Source of the DNA: Microbacterium sp. 1S1
Lineage (GTDB): Bacteria; Actinomycetota; Actinomycetes; Actinomycetales; Microbacteriaceae
Assembly: GCF_008271365.1 (NCBI RefSeq)
Contig: NZ_CP043430.1
Coordinates: 620,001 to 684,000, forward strand
Length of the DNA: 64,000 nucleotides
Direction of reading: 5' to 3'
A program made the position numbers and the translations under genes. Positions 8,639 through 17,478 of the stretch are shown one piece after another. The notes under the pieces were generated by a model, which searched no databases, was not told the origin of the DNA, and saw nothing but the letters and a program-made list of their open reading frames with translations. Numbering within the stretch: position 1 is the first letter of the stretch; every line of letters begins with the position of its first letter.

Positions 8639-9223
8639 ATGAGCGACCCCCAGCAGCCCGGACCCCCCTCGCGCGACGATGCCGGCGGCCCAGCCGGCCC
8701 GACGCCTCCGCCGCTCCCGGCCGAGCCTCAGTACCCGGGCGCCCAGGGTCCCGCTCCGGGGGCACCGTACACGCCCGCCCCCGGCGGCGGTCACGTGTTC
8801 CCCACCGCTGCCCCGCAGGCCTTCCCCACGGCGGCCCCGCAGCCCTTCCCGGCCGCGTCCGGGCCCGCCCCGGCTGCCGGAGCCCCGCCCTACGGCGCAC
8901 CGACTCCCCGGTCGCCCGGGAGCACGGTCGGCCGTGCCGCCTTCATCGTCGCCGCGGTCACCCTCGCGATCGATCTTCTGCTCATCCTCGCGCGGCCGTT
9001 CGTCTACATGTCCGACCGCACGTACAGCATGATCGGCCTGATCGAGGGGGCGTCCGGTGTGCTCACCTTCCTCGGCTACGCCGCCGCGCTCGTGCTCGGC
9101 CTCATCGCGGCACGGCGACCGGGGCCGCGGCTGCTCGCAGGGATCGCGATCGGCGTTTCGGGCGCCGGACTCCTGATGCTCGCGCTGAGCTGGCTCTCGT
9201 CGAACTTCTACGGATTCCTCTGA
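8639..9223 (+). CDS. Proline-rich membrane protein (DUF4190-like, hypothetical)
   Basis: This 194-residue protein has two parts. Residues 1-95 are low complexity, rich in Pro, Ala and Gly with repeated FPTAAPQ blocks, and are probably disordered and cytoplasmic. Residues 98-194 hold three hydrophobic helices (VGRAAFIVAAVTLAIDLLLI, an AAALVLGLIAA segment, and a last one ending SWLSSNFYGFL). This layout is common in actinobacterial membrane proteins of unknown role. The stop at 9223 lies 4 bp from the convergent glycosyltransferase stop. Confidence 0.72.
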   Translation: MSDPQQPGPPSRDDAGGPAGPTPPPLPAEPQYPGAQGPAPGAPYTPAPGGGHVFPTAAPQAFPTAAPQPFPAASGPAPAAGAPPYGAPTPRSPGSTVGRAAFIVAAVTLAIDLLLILARPFVYMSDRTYSMIGLIEGASGVLTFLGYAAALVLGLIAARRPGPRLLAGIAIGVSGAGLLMLALSWLSSNFYGFL

Positions 9224-9227
9224 GCAG

Positions 9228-10454
9228 TCAGGACCGGGCGAGCACCCGTTCGTAGACGCGGATCATGGCGGCCGTCCGCGAGGACTGCCGGAACGCGTCC
9301 GCGACGGCGGGCACCGGGTGCGGCGCACTCCCGTCCACGATGTCTGCGGCAGCCTGTCGCAGCGTCGCCGCCAGGGCGTCGACCCGCTGCGCCTCGAGGT
9401 CACGGCCACGAGCGTGCGGGTCTGCCACCGGCACCGCCCACAGCCCACCCTGGAGCTCGGCGGCGATATCGGGATCGCACACCACGGAGGGCGTGCCGAG
9501 GGTCGCCGCTTCGAACGGCGTCATCCCCTGGGTCTCGAAGCCGATCGACGTCTGCACCAGGGCGTCGGCGGCAGCGATCCGCTCCAGCGTCTGCGCGTAG
9601 GAGAGACGTCCGGCGAAGCGCACGTCGTCCCGCCCGGCAACGATGCGCTCTGCGGCGGCACGCTGTCCGCCACCGCCGATGATCTCGAGCTCGGCGTCCA
9701 CCCCGGAGGCGACCCAGGCCTGGAGGAACGGGAGGAGGCGCTTCTCCGGGCTCATCCGTCCGAGCCAGACGAAGCGAGGGCGGCCCGGCGCGCGCTGCGC
9801 GGGGACGGCAGCCATCGTCTCCGCGCGCACGTCGTCATCGATCCCGTTCCACACCACGTCGACCGTCCGGGCGACGCCGTTCTGCTCCAGACGCCGGGCG
9901 AAGTGCCCGGAGGGCGCCGTGACGGCGGCAGCTCCCACGGCGAGACCGCGGAGGTACGACCACCCGTCACCACCCCCGACCGGCACGCCGATGCCGCGGA
10001 GCGCGGAGCGGCGCCACAGGTTGAGCACCGCGAGCACGGGACGGTGCAGCGGGGTGACGGCGGCGAGTCCGACGTCGACCCGATTGTGCATGGTGTGCAC
10101 GACGGGGATCCCGTGCCGGGCGGCGAAGCGGTGGCCGATGAACGCACCCCAGAAGTCTGCCTGTACGTGCACGAGGTCGACGGGCGGGCGGTGAGCCATC
10201 GCGCGGTCGAGCGCCCGGTCGGTCGCCCGACCCGGCCAGGTCATCGCGTACTCCCGATCGAGCGTGATCGGCAGCGACGGCAGGTCGACGTTCCCCGCAG
10301 CCGGTGCGGCATCGGCCCGGCGCCCGTGCATGCGGGGCGCGACGACGGTCACGGTGTGCCCGGCGCGCTCCAGGAACGTCCGCTGCAGCCGCATCGACAC
10401 CTGGGCCCCGCCGAGGGAGTCGAGGTGCTGATCGGCGAAGAAGACGACGTGCAT
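9228..10454 (-). CDS. Glycosyltransferase family 4 (GT-B) protein
   Basis: This 408-residue protein has the two-lobed GT-B design. The N-terminal lobe starts VVFFADQHLDSLGGAQVSMRL, an acceptor loop seen in GT4 enzymes. The C-terminal lobe carries RFVWLGRMSPEKRLLPFL and GFETQGMTPFEAATLGTPSVV, the latter containing the donor-binding E-x7-E region. It probably transfers a nucleotide-activated sugar to a lipid or glycan at the inner membrane face. The start is ambiguous: ATG at 10454, or GTG at 10463, which overlaps the upstream stop by 4 bp. It is co-transcribed with the next GT4 gene. Confidence 0.85.
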   Translation of the reverse strand: MHVVFFADQHLDSLGGAQVSMRLQRTFLERAGHTVTVVAPRMHGRRADAAPAAGNVDLPSLPITLDREYAMTWPGRATDRALDRAMAHRPPVDLVHVQADFWGAFIGHRFAARHGIPVVHTMHNRVDVGLAAVTPLHRPVLAVLNLWRRSALRGIGVPVGGGDGWSYLRGLAVGAAAVTAPSGHFARRLEQNGVARTVDVVWNGIDDDVRAETMAAVPAQRAPGRPRFVWLGRMSPEKRLLPFLQAWVASGVDAELEIIGGGGQRAAAERIVAGRDDVRFAGRLSYAQTLERIAAADALVQTSIGFETQGMTPFEAATLGTPSVVCDPDIAAELQGGLWAVPVADPHARGRDLEAQRVDALAATLRQAAADIVDGSAPHPVPAVADAFRQSSRTAAMIRVYERVLARS

Positions 10455-10459
10455 CCGCG

Positions 10460-11689
10460 TCACTCGGGCAGCGGCTCGTCGCGGTACAGCGCTTCGAACG
10501 TGTCGAGCGTCCGGTTGATGTCGTGGATGGCGACGCCGTCGAGCGACGCGTTCTGCATCCGCTCGTACTCTCCGGGGGAGGCGGTCAGCACGGCCGTGAG
10601 CTTCGCGGCGAGGTCGTCCACGTTGCCCGGTTCGAAGAGGTGCCCGTTCTCGCCGTCGTGCACGAGGTGCGGCAGGGCGACGGCGTCGGCGGCGACAATC
10701 GGCAGCGCCGAGGCCATGGCCTCCATCGTCGCGATGGACTGCAGCTCGGCGATCGAGGCGATCACGAAGAGACTCGCGCGGGACAGGAGCGCGCGCAGCT
10801 CCTCGTCGGTGGTCCGGCCGTGGAAGGTGACGCGATCCGCCAGGCCGAGCTGCGCCGTCAGGCTCTCGAGCTGCTTGCGCTGGTCCCCGCCGCCCACGAT
10901 GTCGAACGTGGTGTTCAGCGCCGGGTCGAGCTTCGTCATCGCCTTGAGGATGACCTCGACCTGCTTCTCGGCGGTGAGCCGGCCCACGAAGACGATCCGG
11001 TTCTCCTCCCGGGGGGCGATCACCGGCGTGTACTGGGAACGGTCGATGCCGCAGCTCACCGGGATGACGCCGCGCACCTCGACCGTCTTCTCCAGGAAGT
11101 CGGCGGCACGACGCGTCGGCGTGGTGATCGCCCGCGTCAGGTCGAAGGTGCGCTTCGCGTCGGCCCAGGCGAGTCTGAGCACGATGTCGTCGATGAACTT
11201 CGGCATGGTGGTGTGGTCGAGGATGTTCTCGGCCATGACGTGGTTGGTCGCGATGACCGGGATCCCGCGCTGCTTCGCGATGCGCGCGAGCCCGCGTCCG
11301 ATCACGATGTGCGACTGGATGTGGACGACGTCGGGCTGCACGGCGTCGAGCACCGCGCGGGCGTAGTGCTTGGAGCGCCACGGCCACACGAAGCGGAGCC
11401 AATCGTGCGGAGCCCAGCGCACGGAGGGCAGCCGGTGGAGCGTCATCGGCTCGCCCTCGATGACTTCGGTGCGCGGCGCGGTCCGGCGGTAGGCCTGGTT
11501 GGGGGCGACGACGTGCACCTCGTGGCCCCGCTGCACGAGGCCGGCGGCGAGACGCTCGGCGAACCGGGCGGCGCCGTTGATGTCGGGCGCGAACGTGTCG
11601 CACCCGAGGAGGATCTTCAGGGGACGGGGCTGTGTGGCGGTGGCGTCGCGCGACGCATCGATCGGATCGTCGGAGGAGGTCACAGACAT
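10460..11689 (-). CDS. Glycosyltransferase family 4 protein (MgtA-like)
   Basis: This 409-residue GT-B enzyme has CDTFAPDINGAARFAERL in the N-terminal lobe. In the C-terminal lobe it has RIVFVGRLTAEKQVEVI and IAELQSIATMEAMASALPIV, where the first Glu of the usual E-x7-E motif lies in the AEL segment. The opening motif and overall order resemble actinobacterial GDP-mannose-dependent glycolipid mannosyltransferases such as MgtA. That assignment is by resemblance only. It is the first gene of a two-gene operon, followed with little or no gap by the other GT4. Confidence 0.85.
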   Translation of the reverse strand: MSVTSSDDPIDASRDATATQPRPLKILLGCDTFAPDINGAARFAERLAAGLVQRGHEVHVVAPNQAYRRTAPRTEVIEGEPMTLHRLPSVRWAPHDWLRFVWPWRSKHYARAVLDAVQPDVVHIQSHIVIGRGLARIAKQRGIPVIATNHVMAENILDHTTMPKFIDDIVLRLAWADAKRTFDLTRAITTPTRRAADFLEKTVEVRGVIPVSCGIDRSQYTPVIAPREENRIVFVGRLTAEKQVEVILKAMTKLDPALNTTFDIVGGGDQRKQLESLTAQLGLADRVTFHGRTTDEELRALLSRASLFVIASIAELQSIATMEAMASALPIVAADAVALPHLVHDGENGHLFEPGNVDDLAAKLTAVLTASPGEYERMQNASLDGVAIHDINRTLDTFEALYRDEPLPE

Positions 11690-11811
11690 GCCTTACGAGG
11701 GTGGCGGCCGAGGAGAAGCCCTGGTCGGGCGGTGGCAACTCTACCCGAGGCCCCTGCGCGCGACGCCGAGCCATACCGGCATCCTTCAGCCTCGGCCGAT
11801 ACCGTGAAGCC

Positions 11812-12399
11812 ATGCGACTGCACGCCGACGCCGACCCCCAGCTGTGGATCCCCGTGACGGACTCGCTCGGGTGGAAGGGGCGCCGGCACCGCAAGGCCGC
11901 GATCCGGATGCTGCTCGGCCAGGTGAACGCCGCGGTCGGCGCGACGGAGCGCCCGGGTTCGCGGTTCGGGGCCTGGGCGATGAGCCAGGCCGCGCCGATG
12001 CTCATGAAGAAGGCCGATGGAAGGGTCCTCGCGTGGACCTGGAAAGCGGAACCGGACCTCGTCGTGGCGATGGCGACGGTGCAGGCGCTGACCCCGGACA
12101 TCCGGATCGCCCGGGCGTCGATGCCGATGGAGTACGACGACACGACCTCGTTCCCCACGCGGCTCGGCGTCGGCGAGAAGCTCGTGGTCCCGACTCCTTC
12201 CTCTCCCTCGGCCCCTCCTTTCGCCACGTACACCTGGGACACGGGGACCCACCTCATCACCCTGACGGCGGTGTGCAGCGACCGCGAGCGGTTCGGCACG
12301 CTCAGCGGCGCGCTCGACGACCTGGCGCGCAGCCTCCGCATCGCCGACGACCTCACCGGCGGCGAGGCCCCCGACGTGCTCCGCCTTCCTCCTGCCTGA
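11812..12399 (+). CDS. Hypothetical protein
   Basis: This 195-residue soluble protein has no signal peptide or membrane helix. It begins MRLHADADPQLWIPVTDSLG, and I recognise no catalytic motif. Its codon bias matches its neighbours, and it has a clean ATG 122 bp from the divergent glycosyltransferase operon, so it is a credible gene. Actinobacterial proteins of this length and content are usually listed as uncharacterised. Confidence 0.65.
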   Translation: MRLHADADPQLWIPVTDSLGWKGRRHRKAAIRMLLGQVNAAVGATERPGSRFGAWAMSQAAPMLMKKADGRVLAWTWKAEPDLVVAMATVQALTPDIRIARASMPMEYDDTTSFPTRLGVGEKLVVPTPSSPSAPPFATYTWDTGTHLITLTAVCSDRERFGTLSGALDDLARSLRIADDLTGGEAPDVLRLPPA

Positions 12400-12521
12400 C
12401 CCCCGGACTCCGGCGCGTTTCCCCGAGGTCGACACCGCTGCACGCCCGCCTGCGGGGTAAAATGTTACCTTGCGTCCGTTCTTCGATGGCGGTGCGCAGA
12501 GGCTTCCAGGGGGAAATCGTG

Positions 12522-13865
12522 ATGAGACGCCGGGGACGAACGGCCGGGGTGAAGGCGGCCGTAGCGGGCGCCCTCATCGTGCTGGCGATGACGGTGACGG
12601 CGTGCACGCCCGTCGACGGCGGGCCGGCGTCGCCTCCGCCCTCCGACGGCGACTCCGCCGCCATTGCCGAAGACGGCCCCCAGGCTCCCGCTGACCGCGA
12701 GATCGCGCCCGCGGAGGTCCGCACGCAGGGCGGTGTGACGCGAGTGCGTTTTGACCTCGGGAACATCGACGTCGGCGATCCGCCCGAGCCGGAGACGTTC
12801 ACGAGCCCTCTTCGTGGCACGCTCACGCTTCCGTCCCCATCAACCGATTCCGCGCGGCTGGTCGTGATCGGCCACCTGCGCGCGGAAACGTGCCCGGATT
12901 CGAGTTTCCGCTACCCGTGCCCTGCCGGCGACTCCATCCGCTATGACGCGGGGATGGACTATCTGGCCACGGAACTCGCGGCCCGGGGATACGCTGTCCT
13001 CGCGCCCGACCTCGCGCCGGTCTTCGTCGGGCAACTGGCGCGAGGCAGTTCGTACGATCAGACGCGCGCGTGGCGTCGCGTCGTCCTCGATCAGGTGGAG
13101 GCGCTGCGACGTGCCGCTGCCGACAGCGGGGCCAGAAGACGGCTCGTCGGATCCGATCCGGTGGCGGACGCCAAGGCCCGGAAGGTGGATGCGTCTTCGA
13201 TCCTCTGGATCGCGCACTCCCGATCGGGCATGATGATCCGCGGGGCGGCTGCGGAAGCGGCCGAGGCCGGGATCACCACGCGAGGCGCTCTGTATCTCGC
13301 GACAGCCCACGACGTCGGGAACAATGCGGGAGAGTCGCTCGACGACCCTCCGCTGGACGTGCCGACCCTCGGGATCGTGGGCGGGCGAGACGGTGACGTC
13401 CCCAGCGACTCCGTCCAGTGGGCGGCTGCCCACTTCGACGCCGACCGCCGAAGCCCGCTGGCCATCGCGACCGTCGGCTCATTCGGCCACAACCAGCTCA
13501 ACGCCGCATCGGAACTCCCCGAAGACCGTCTGGAATGCGTCGGTGAACCGGCCAGCGTCTCCTGCCCTTCGGGGGATGAGGCGCGCGCGATGATCGTCAG
13601 AACGGCGCTGGCGTGGGCGAAGGCCGTGGACGACGCCTCGTTCCCCGGCTTCATGACGGACGCGGCCACAGCACTGCCGACTGAATGGCTCGGGTACCGC
13701 GCAGACTGGTTCGTCCATACTCTCGGGCCCCGCCGGGTTCTCGTGAACGCCGCGCACGAAACGCCAGCCGGTGCGCTGAGGGCAGTAAAACGCGACCCTG
13801 CAGCGATGCCGTGTCGTGGACCTGATGGAGCCTGTGGAACAAGACGTTTCCCCGTGCCCCGATGA
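12522..13865 (+). CDS. Lipoprotein alpha/beta hydrolase, apparently frameshifted near its C-terminus
   Basis: The precursor has a basic start, a hydrophobic stretch and a lipobox ending at Cys28 (VTAC), so the protein is anchored outside the membrane. The hydrolase core follows. Ser233 lies in IAHSRSGMM, Asp290 in VGGRDGDV and His323 in FGHNQLN, the expected order of a catalytic triad. The substrate is unknown. ATG at 12522 has a GGGGGA site 8 bases upstream; GTG at 12519 is an alternative. After about residue 420 the sequence stops looking like the rest of the protein and ends RRFPVPR, while a good domain continues in the +1 frame. The last part is therefore probably out of frame. Confidence 0.78.
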   Translation: MRRRGRTAGVKAAVAGALIVLAMTVTACTPVDGGPASPPPSDGDSAAIAEDGPQAPADREIAPAEVRTQGGVTRVRFDLGNIDVGDPPEPETFTSPLRGTLTLPSPSTDSARLVVIGHLRAETCPDSSFRYPCPAGDSIRYDAGMDYLATELAARGYAVLAPDLAPVFVGQLARGSSYDQTRAWRRVVLDQVEALRRAAADSGARRRLVGSDPVADAKARKVDASSILWIAHSRSGMMIRGAAAEAAEAGITTRGALYLATAHDVGNNAGESLDDPPLDVPTLGIVGGRDGDVPSDSVQWAAAHFDADRRSPLAIATVGSFGHNQLNAASELPEDRLECVGEPASVSCPSGDEARAMIVRTALAWAKAVDDASFPGFMTDAATALPTEWLGYRADWFVHTLGPRRVLVNAAHETPAGALRAVKRDPAAMPCRGPDGACGTRRFPVPR

Positions 13866-14232
13866 CGGCGATACCGCGGCCCGCCCCGGGGGCCCCTATC
13901 TTCTCGTCGACTGGAAGGGCGGCGGCGCCCTGTCGATACCGGTCGGCCCGGCTTCGGAGGAGTCTCGCACGCTGGTTCTGCATCTCATGCCCTACCGGAA
14001 GAGCTCCCCTGAGGGGCTTCAGCTGGACATCGGCTTCGCCGGAACGATGACCTCGCTGGCCCCGAACACGCCAGGGCTTCGGGTACCGGGGGTCGGCGGC
14101 GAGGCGGCGAAGACGACGACGCTGCGGCTCCCGCTTCCTGCCGGAGCCGTGGGCACCACGGTCACCCTCGGTTCCCTGACGAGCAACAGGGCTGGCGGAG
14201 TACTGCTCACCGGCGTCGAACTTTCCTCCTGA
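13789..14232 (+). pseudogene. Out-of-frame C-terminal domain of the lipoprotein hydrolase
   Basis: After a stop at 13786-13788 this frame is open to 14232 and overlaps the hydrolase frame by 77 bp. Its translation contains YLLVDWKGGGALSIPVG, SRTLVLHLMPY and a closing VLLTGVELSS. This pattern of alternating strands resembles a beta-sandwich, as in carbohydrate-binding-like modules. It has no signal peptide or good ribosome-binding site, although an ATG at 13816 exists. The best reading is that a one-base shift between 13789 and 13865 split one gene of about 570 codons. A sequencing error, a true mutation or a separate small gene remain possible. Confidence 0.6.
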
Positions 14233-14255
14233 CGCCCTGCACGCCCGCCTGACGG

Positions 14256-14300
14256 GATGAGAAACGCGCCTCCCGCTATTGGGGGGGCGCGTTTCTCATC
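14256..14300. terminator. Bidirectional terminator between hydrolase and GH38 genes
   Basis: Perfect 15-base arms GATGAGAAACGCGCC (14256-14270) and GGCGCGTTTCTCATC (14286-14300) are extended inward by C-G pairs over a short loop. It lies between convergent genes. The arm resembles the end of the intergenic repeat unit near 7.2 kb (GATC-AGAACGCGC). Confidence 0.85.
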
Positions 14301-14335
14301 CGGCACGGAGCGCCGGGCGCCAGGAGGCCGGGGGC

Positions 14336-17300
14336 TCAGCGTGCGATGCGGAGGGTGCGGACCTCGAAGGGGCGGAGGTGGAGCCCGCACCCGAGACGGG
14401 GCGCCTCGATGTCGTCCTCGATCAGGCTCGCCTCGCGCACCTCACGGTGGTCGAAACCGACCGACAGCTCGCCGACCGCCCGGCGCCCGAGCGCCTCGTA
14501 CACCCGCACGATGACGTCACCGGAGCCGTCGTCGGCAAGCTTCACCGCGGAGACGACGATCCCCTCGCCCGACACCTCCACCAGCGGCTCGACCTCGCGC
14601 GCCCCGCGGATCACCGTGGGGATGCTGTTGAGGCGGATACCCTCGGCGGTCGCGATCGCGGCGTCAGCGCCGATCACGAAGCCGACCTCGATCTCGTGCA
14701 GCCCGTGGTCCGTGTCCGGGTCGGGGAACCGCGGCGCCCGCAGCAGGGAGAGTCGCACGGTCGTGGTGACCCCGTCCTCGCCGACCTCGCGCGTCGTGTC
14801 GTATCCGTAGATCGAGTCGTTCACGAGGGCCGCGCCGAAGTCCTGCTCTCGCACCAGCACGAAGCGGTGCATCGACGTCTCGAACTTCGCCGCCTCCCAG
14901 CTCGTGTTCGTGTGGGTGACGCGCGCCTGGTAGCCGAACTGCGTCTCGGCTTCGGTGTGCGACGCCTGGATGTCGAGCGGGAAGGCGAGCTTGAGCAGCT
15001 TCTCGGTCTCGTGCCAGTCGACCTCGTTGCGGAGGTGCACGGTGCGCGAGCCCGGGGCGAGGAGGATCGTCTGCGTGATCGTCGATTCGGAGAACGGTCG
15101 CACGACGACGATCTGCGCGACACCGTTCACGACAGACGCCTCGATCGACGAGACCGCGGTGAGGTCGCTCACGCTGTTGCGGTAGTACCGGTCGATGTCC
15201 CACGCGTCCCACATGTTCGGGAAGTCCTGATGCAACTGGAACAGGTTCGCCGCCGCGCCCGGAGCGACGGCATCGCGGCCGGTGGCCTTGTCGACGGCGG
15301 AGACGATCAGCCCCTCGGCGGACACCAGCACCGAGACGAGATCGTTCTCCAGGCGCCACCCCGGCGAAATCGCCGAGCCTGCCGAAGAGTCCTCGGTGAG
15401 CGAGACCGGCTCTTCGACGGGCTCCGGGACCCACGAGGCACCGAGCGGCCGCCCCCGACCCACCGAGGTCGGCTCGAACCGCAGCTCTCGGTCGCCCTCA
15501 CCGGCGAGCGACCGACGCGCGGCGTCGGCGATGTCGCGTGCATCCGACAGCACGTCGGACAGCACGGAGACGGCCTCGCGGTGCACCCACGCGATCGAGG
15601 TGCCGGGCAGGATGTCGTGGAACTCGTGCAGCAGCACGGCCTGCCAGAGTCGGTCGAGCTCGGCGTACGGGTAGGCGGCGCCGGTGCGCACGGCGTCGGT
15701 GGCCGCCCACAGCTCCGCCTCCACCAGCGCGTGCTCGGCCCAGCGGTGCAGCGCCTTCGTCGCGTGCTGACTGGTGAGCGTGCCGCGGTGCAGTTCGAGG
15801 TAGAGCTCGCCGACCCAGACCGCGGGGTTCGGCAGCTCGGCCTTGGCGGCGTCGAAGAACACGTCGGGGTGCTCCCACACGACCTGTGCGCTGCCCTCGA
15901 GGTCGCGCAGGCGCTCAGCCTTGCCCGTCATCTCGCGCGTCGTGCCGCCGCCGCCGTCACCCCAGCCGACCGGGGCGATGGACCGCGAGCTGAGGCGGTT
16001 CTCCTTGAACTGGCGCGAGGCCTTCGCGACCTCCATGCCGCTCAGCTGCGAGTTATAGGTGTCCATCGACGGGAAGTGCGTGAACACCTGCGAGCCGTCG
16101 ATGCCCTCCCAGAGGAAGGAGTGGTGCGGGAACACGTTCTGCTGGTTCCAGGAGATCTTCTGCGTGAAGAACCACTCGAACCCGGCGCGGCGCATGAGCT
16201 GCGGGAGGGCCGGCGAGTAGCCGAAGCTGTCCGGCAGCCAGACGCCCTTCGACCGGATGCCGAACTCCCTCTCGAAGAACCGCTGCCCGTGCGAGAACTG
16301 CCGCACGAGCGACTCGCCCGTCGGCATCACGGTGTCGGACTCCACCCACATGCCGCCGAGAGGCAGGAAGCGCCCCGCGGCGACGGCGGCCTTGACCCGC
16401 TCCCACACCTCGGGGCGGTGCTCCTTGATCCAGGCGTACTGCTGCGCGCTCGACATGCCGTACTGGAAGTCGGGCTGCTCCTCGATGAGCGTGGTCATGG
16501 AGGAGGTCGTGCGCGCGACCTTGCGAATCGTCTCGCGCACCGGCCACAGCCAGGCCGAGTCGATGTGGGCGTGGCCCACCGCCGAGATCCGGTGCGCACT
16601 GGCCTCGGCCGGCGCCGCGAGGACATCCGCGAGCCGGGCCCGCGCGTCGCCGGCGGTCTCCACGATGTGCTGCAGGTCGAGCACGTCCAGCGCGTCGTCC
16701 AGGGCCTGCAGGATGCGCATGCGGCGTGGCGACGTCACGGGAAGTTCCGCCTGCAGTTCGAACAGCACCTCGAGGTCGAGGGACAGGTCGAACACCTCGG
16801 GTTCGAACACCGCGAGGTCGAGGCGCCGCAGCCGGTACAGCGGCTCCTTCGAGGAGGTGAGGATGTCGCCCTCCTGCGTCGGCAGGAAGGGGTGGTAGTC
16901 GAGGAGGACGGGATTGGACGCGCCCTCCAGGTACAGCTCGACGAGCTCGTCGCCCGCGGCGGTCTCGGCGATCGGCACCCACTGGTTGCGCGGGTTGATG
17001 CTCTTGATCGGCGTGCCGTCGGGGCGGTACGCGAGCGCCTCGCACTGGAACCCCGTCATGTTCACGTCGAAGCCCAGGTCGATCAGCGCCTCGACCCGGC
17101 GGCCAGCCCATTCCGCCGGCACCCGACCGGTGAGCTTGAACCATGTGGTCCCCCAGGCCGGGCCCCACAGCTCGCCGACCGCGGCCGGGGCGAAGGAGAG
17201 CGCCAGGCCCTCCGCCGGGGCGATGGGCTCTCCGGGGAGCTGGTGCGCCTCGACCGTGAGGGGCACCGCGGCCGAGTGGATCGCCGGGCGGATGCGCTCT

Positions 17301-17350
17301 TCGAGGACCCGCTTGACGCGGCCGACGGTGAGCGAGGTGTCGTCATGCAT
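14336..17350 (-). CDS. Alpha-mannosidase, glycoside hydrolase family 38
   Basis: This 1004-residue enzyme has the GH38 order: an N-terminal beta domain, a metal-binding catalytic domain, then beta-sandwich domains. GHAHIDSAWLWP at 259-270 supplies the metal ligands His260, His262 and Asp264. WLPDSFGYS carries the likely nucleophile Asp374. Bacterial GH38 enzymes remove alpha-linked mannose from the non-reducing end and need a divalent metal. No signal peptide is present, so it acts on imported oligosaccharides in the cytoplasm. It is divergent from a LacI gene. Two LacI-type sites lie in the 128-bp gap, one of them about 55 bp from this start. It belongs to the N-glycan locus that runs to 27.4 kb. 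Confidence 0.95.
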   Translation of the reverse strand: MHDDTSLTVGRVKRVLEERIRPAIHSAAVPLTVEAHQLPGEPIAPAEGLALSFAPAAVGELWGPAWGTTWFKLTGRVPAEWAGRRVEALIDLGFDVNMTGFQCEALAYRPDGTPIKSINPRNQWVPIAETAAGDELVELYLEGASNPVLLDYHPFLPTQEGDILTSSKEPLYRLRRLDLAVFEPEVFDLSLDLEVLFELQAELPVTSPRRMRILQALDDALDVLDLQHIVETAGDARARLADVLAAPAEASAHRISAVGHAHIDSAWLWPVRETIRKVARTTSSMTTLIEEQPDFQYGMSSAQQYAWIKEHRPEVWERVKAAVAAGRFLPLGGMWVESDTVMPTGESLVRQFSHGQRFFEREFGIRSKGVWLPDSFGYSPALPQLMRRAGFEWFFTQKISWNQQNVFPHHSFLWEGIDGSQVFTHFPSMDTYNSQLSGMEVAKASRQFKENRLSSRSIAPVGWGDGGGGTTREMTGKAERLRDLEGSAQVVWEHPDVFFDAAKAELPNPAVWVGELYLELHRGTLTSQHATKALHRWAEHALVEAELWAATDAVRTGAAYPYAELDRLWQAVLLHEFHDILPGTSIAWVHREAVSVLSDVLSDARDIADAARRSLAGEGDRELRFEPTSVGRGRPLGASWVPEPVEEPVSLTEDSSAGSAISPGWRLENDLVSVLVSAEGLIVSAVDKATGRDAVAPGAAANLFQLHQDFPNMWDAWDIDRYYRNSVSDLTAVSSIEASVVNGVAQIVVVRPFSESTITQTILLAPGSRTVHLRNEVDWHETEKLLKLAFPLDIQASHTEAETQFGYQARVTHTNTSWEAAKFETSMHRFVLVREQDFGAALVNDSIYGYDTTREVGEDGVTTTVRLSLLRAPRFPDPDTDHGLHEIEVGFVIGADAAIATAEGIRLNSIPTVIRGAREVEPLVEVSGEGIVVSAVKLADDGSGDVIVRVYEALGRRAVGELSVGFDHREVREASLIEDDIEAPRLGCGLHLRPFEVRTLRIAR

Positions 17351-17402
17351 GGTGGGGTTCTCCGGGCTCGACGGTGAGGGACTGGGTTCGATGCGTGCGG
17401 TT

Positions 17403-17419
17403 ACTAAAACGATCTAGCA
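17403..17419. promoter_or_regulatory. LacI-type operator 1 of the N-glycan locus (upstream of GH38 gene)
   Basis: ACTAAAACGATCTAGCA is an imperfect dyad around a central CG. It aligns with four other sites of the locus under the pattern ACT(A/T)nAnCGnTnnAGC. It is 53 bp upstream of the GH38 start. Confidence 0.68.
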
Positions 17420-17456
17420 CGGGAGTCTACGGTACCGTCTCCGTTGCTTTCGAGAG

Positions 17457-17472
17457 GCTAAACCGATCAAGT
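17457..17472. promoter_or_regulatory. LacI-type operator 2 of the N-glycan locus (upstream of lacI)
   Basis: GCTAAACCGATCAAGT is the same dyad in the opposite orientation (ACTTGATCGGTTTAGC). It ends a few bases before the LacI start codon and overlaps its ribosome-binding region, which suggests autorepression. Confidence 0.65.
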
Positions 17473-17478
17473 AGGGTG

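Noticed and set aside
12453..12521. Earlier in-frame starts for the lipoprotein hydrolase
   Set aside because: They would place extra residues before the signal peptide and lack the GGGGGA ribosome-binding site that precedes 12522.
14279..17377. Open frame of over 1000 codons on the plus strand opposite the GH38 gene
   Set aside because: Same reason: an antisense shadow, Arg/Leu/Asp-rich, with no family resemblance, while the minus-strand product has all GH38 motifs.
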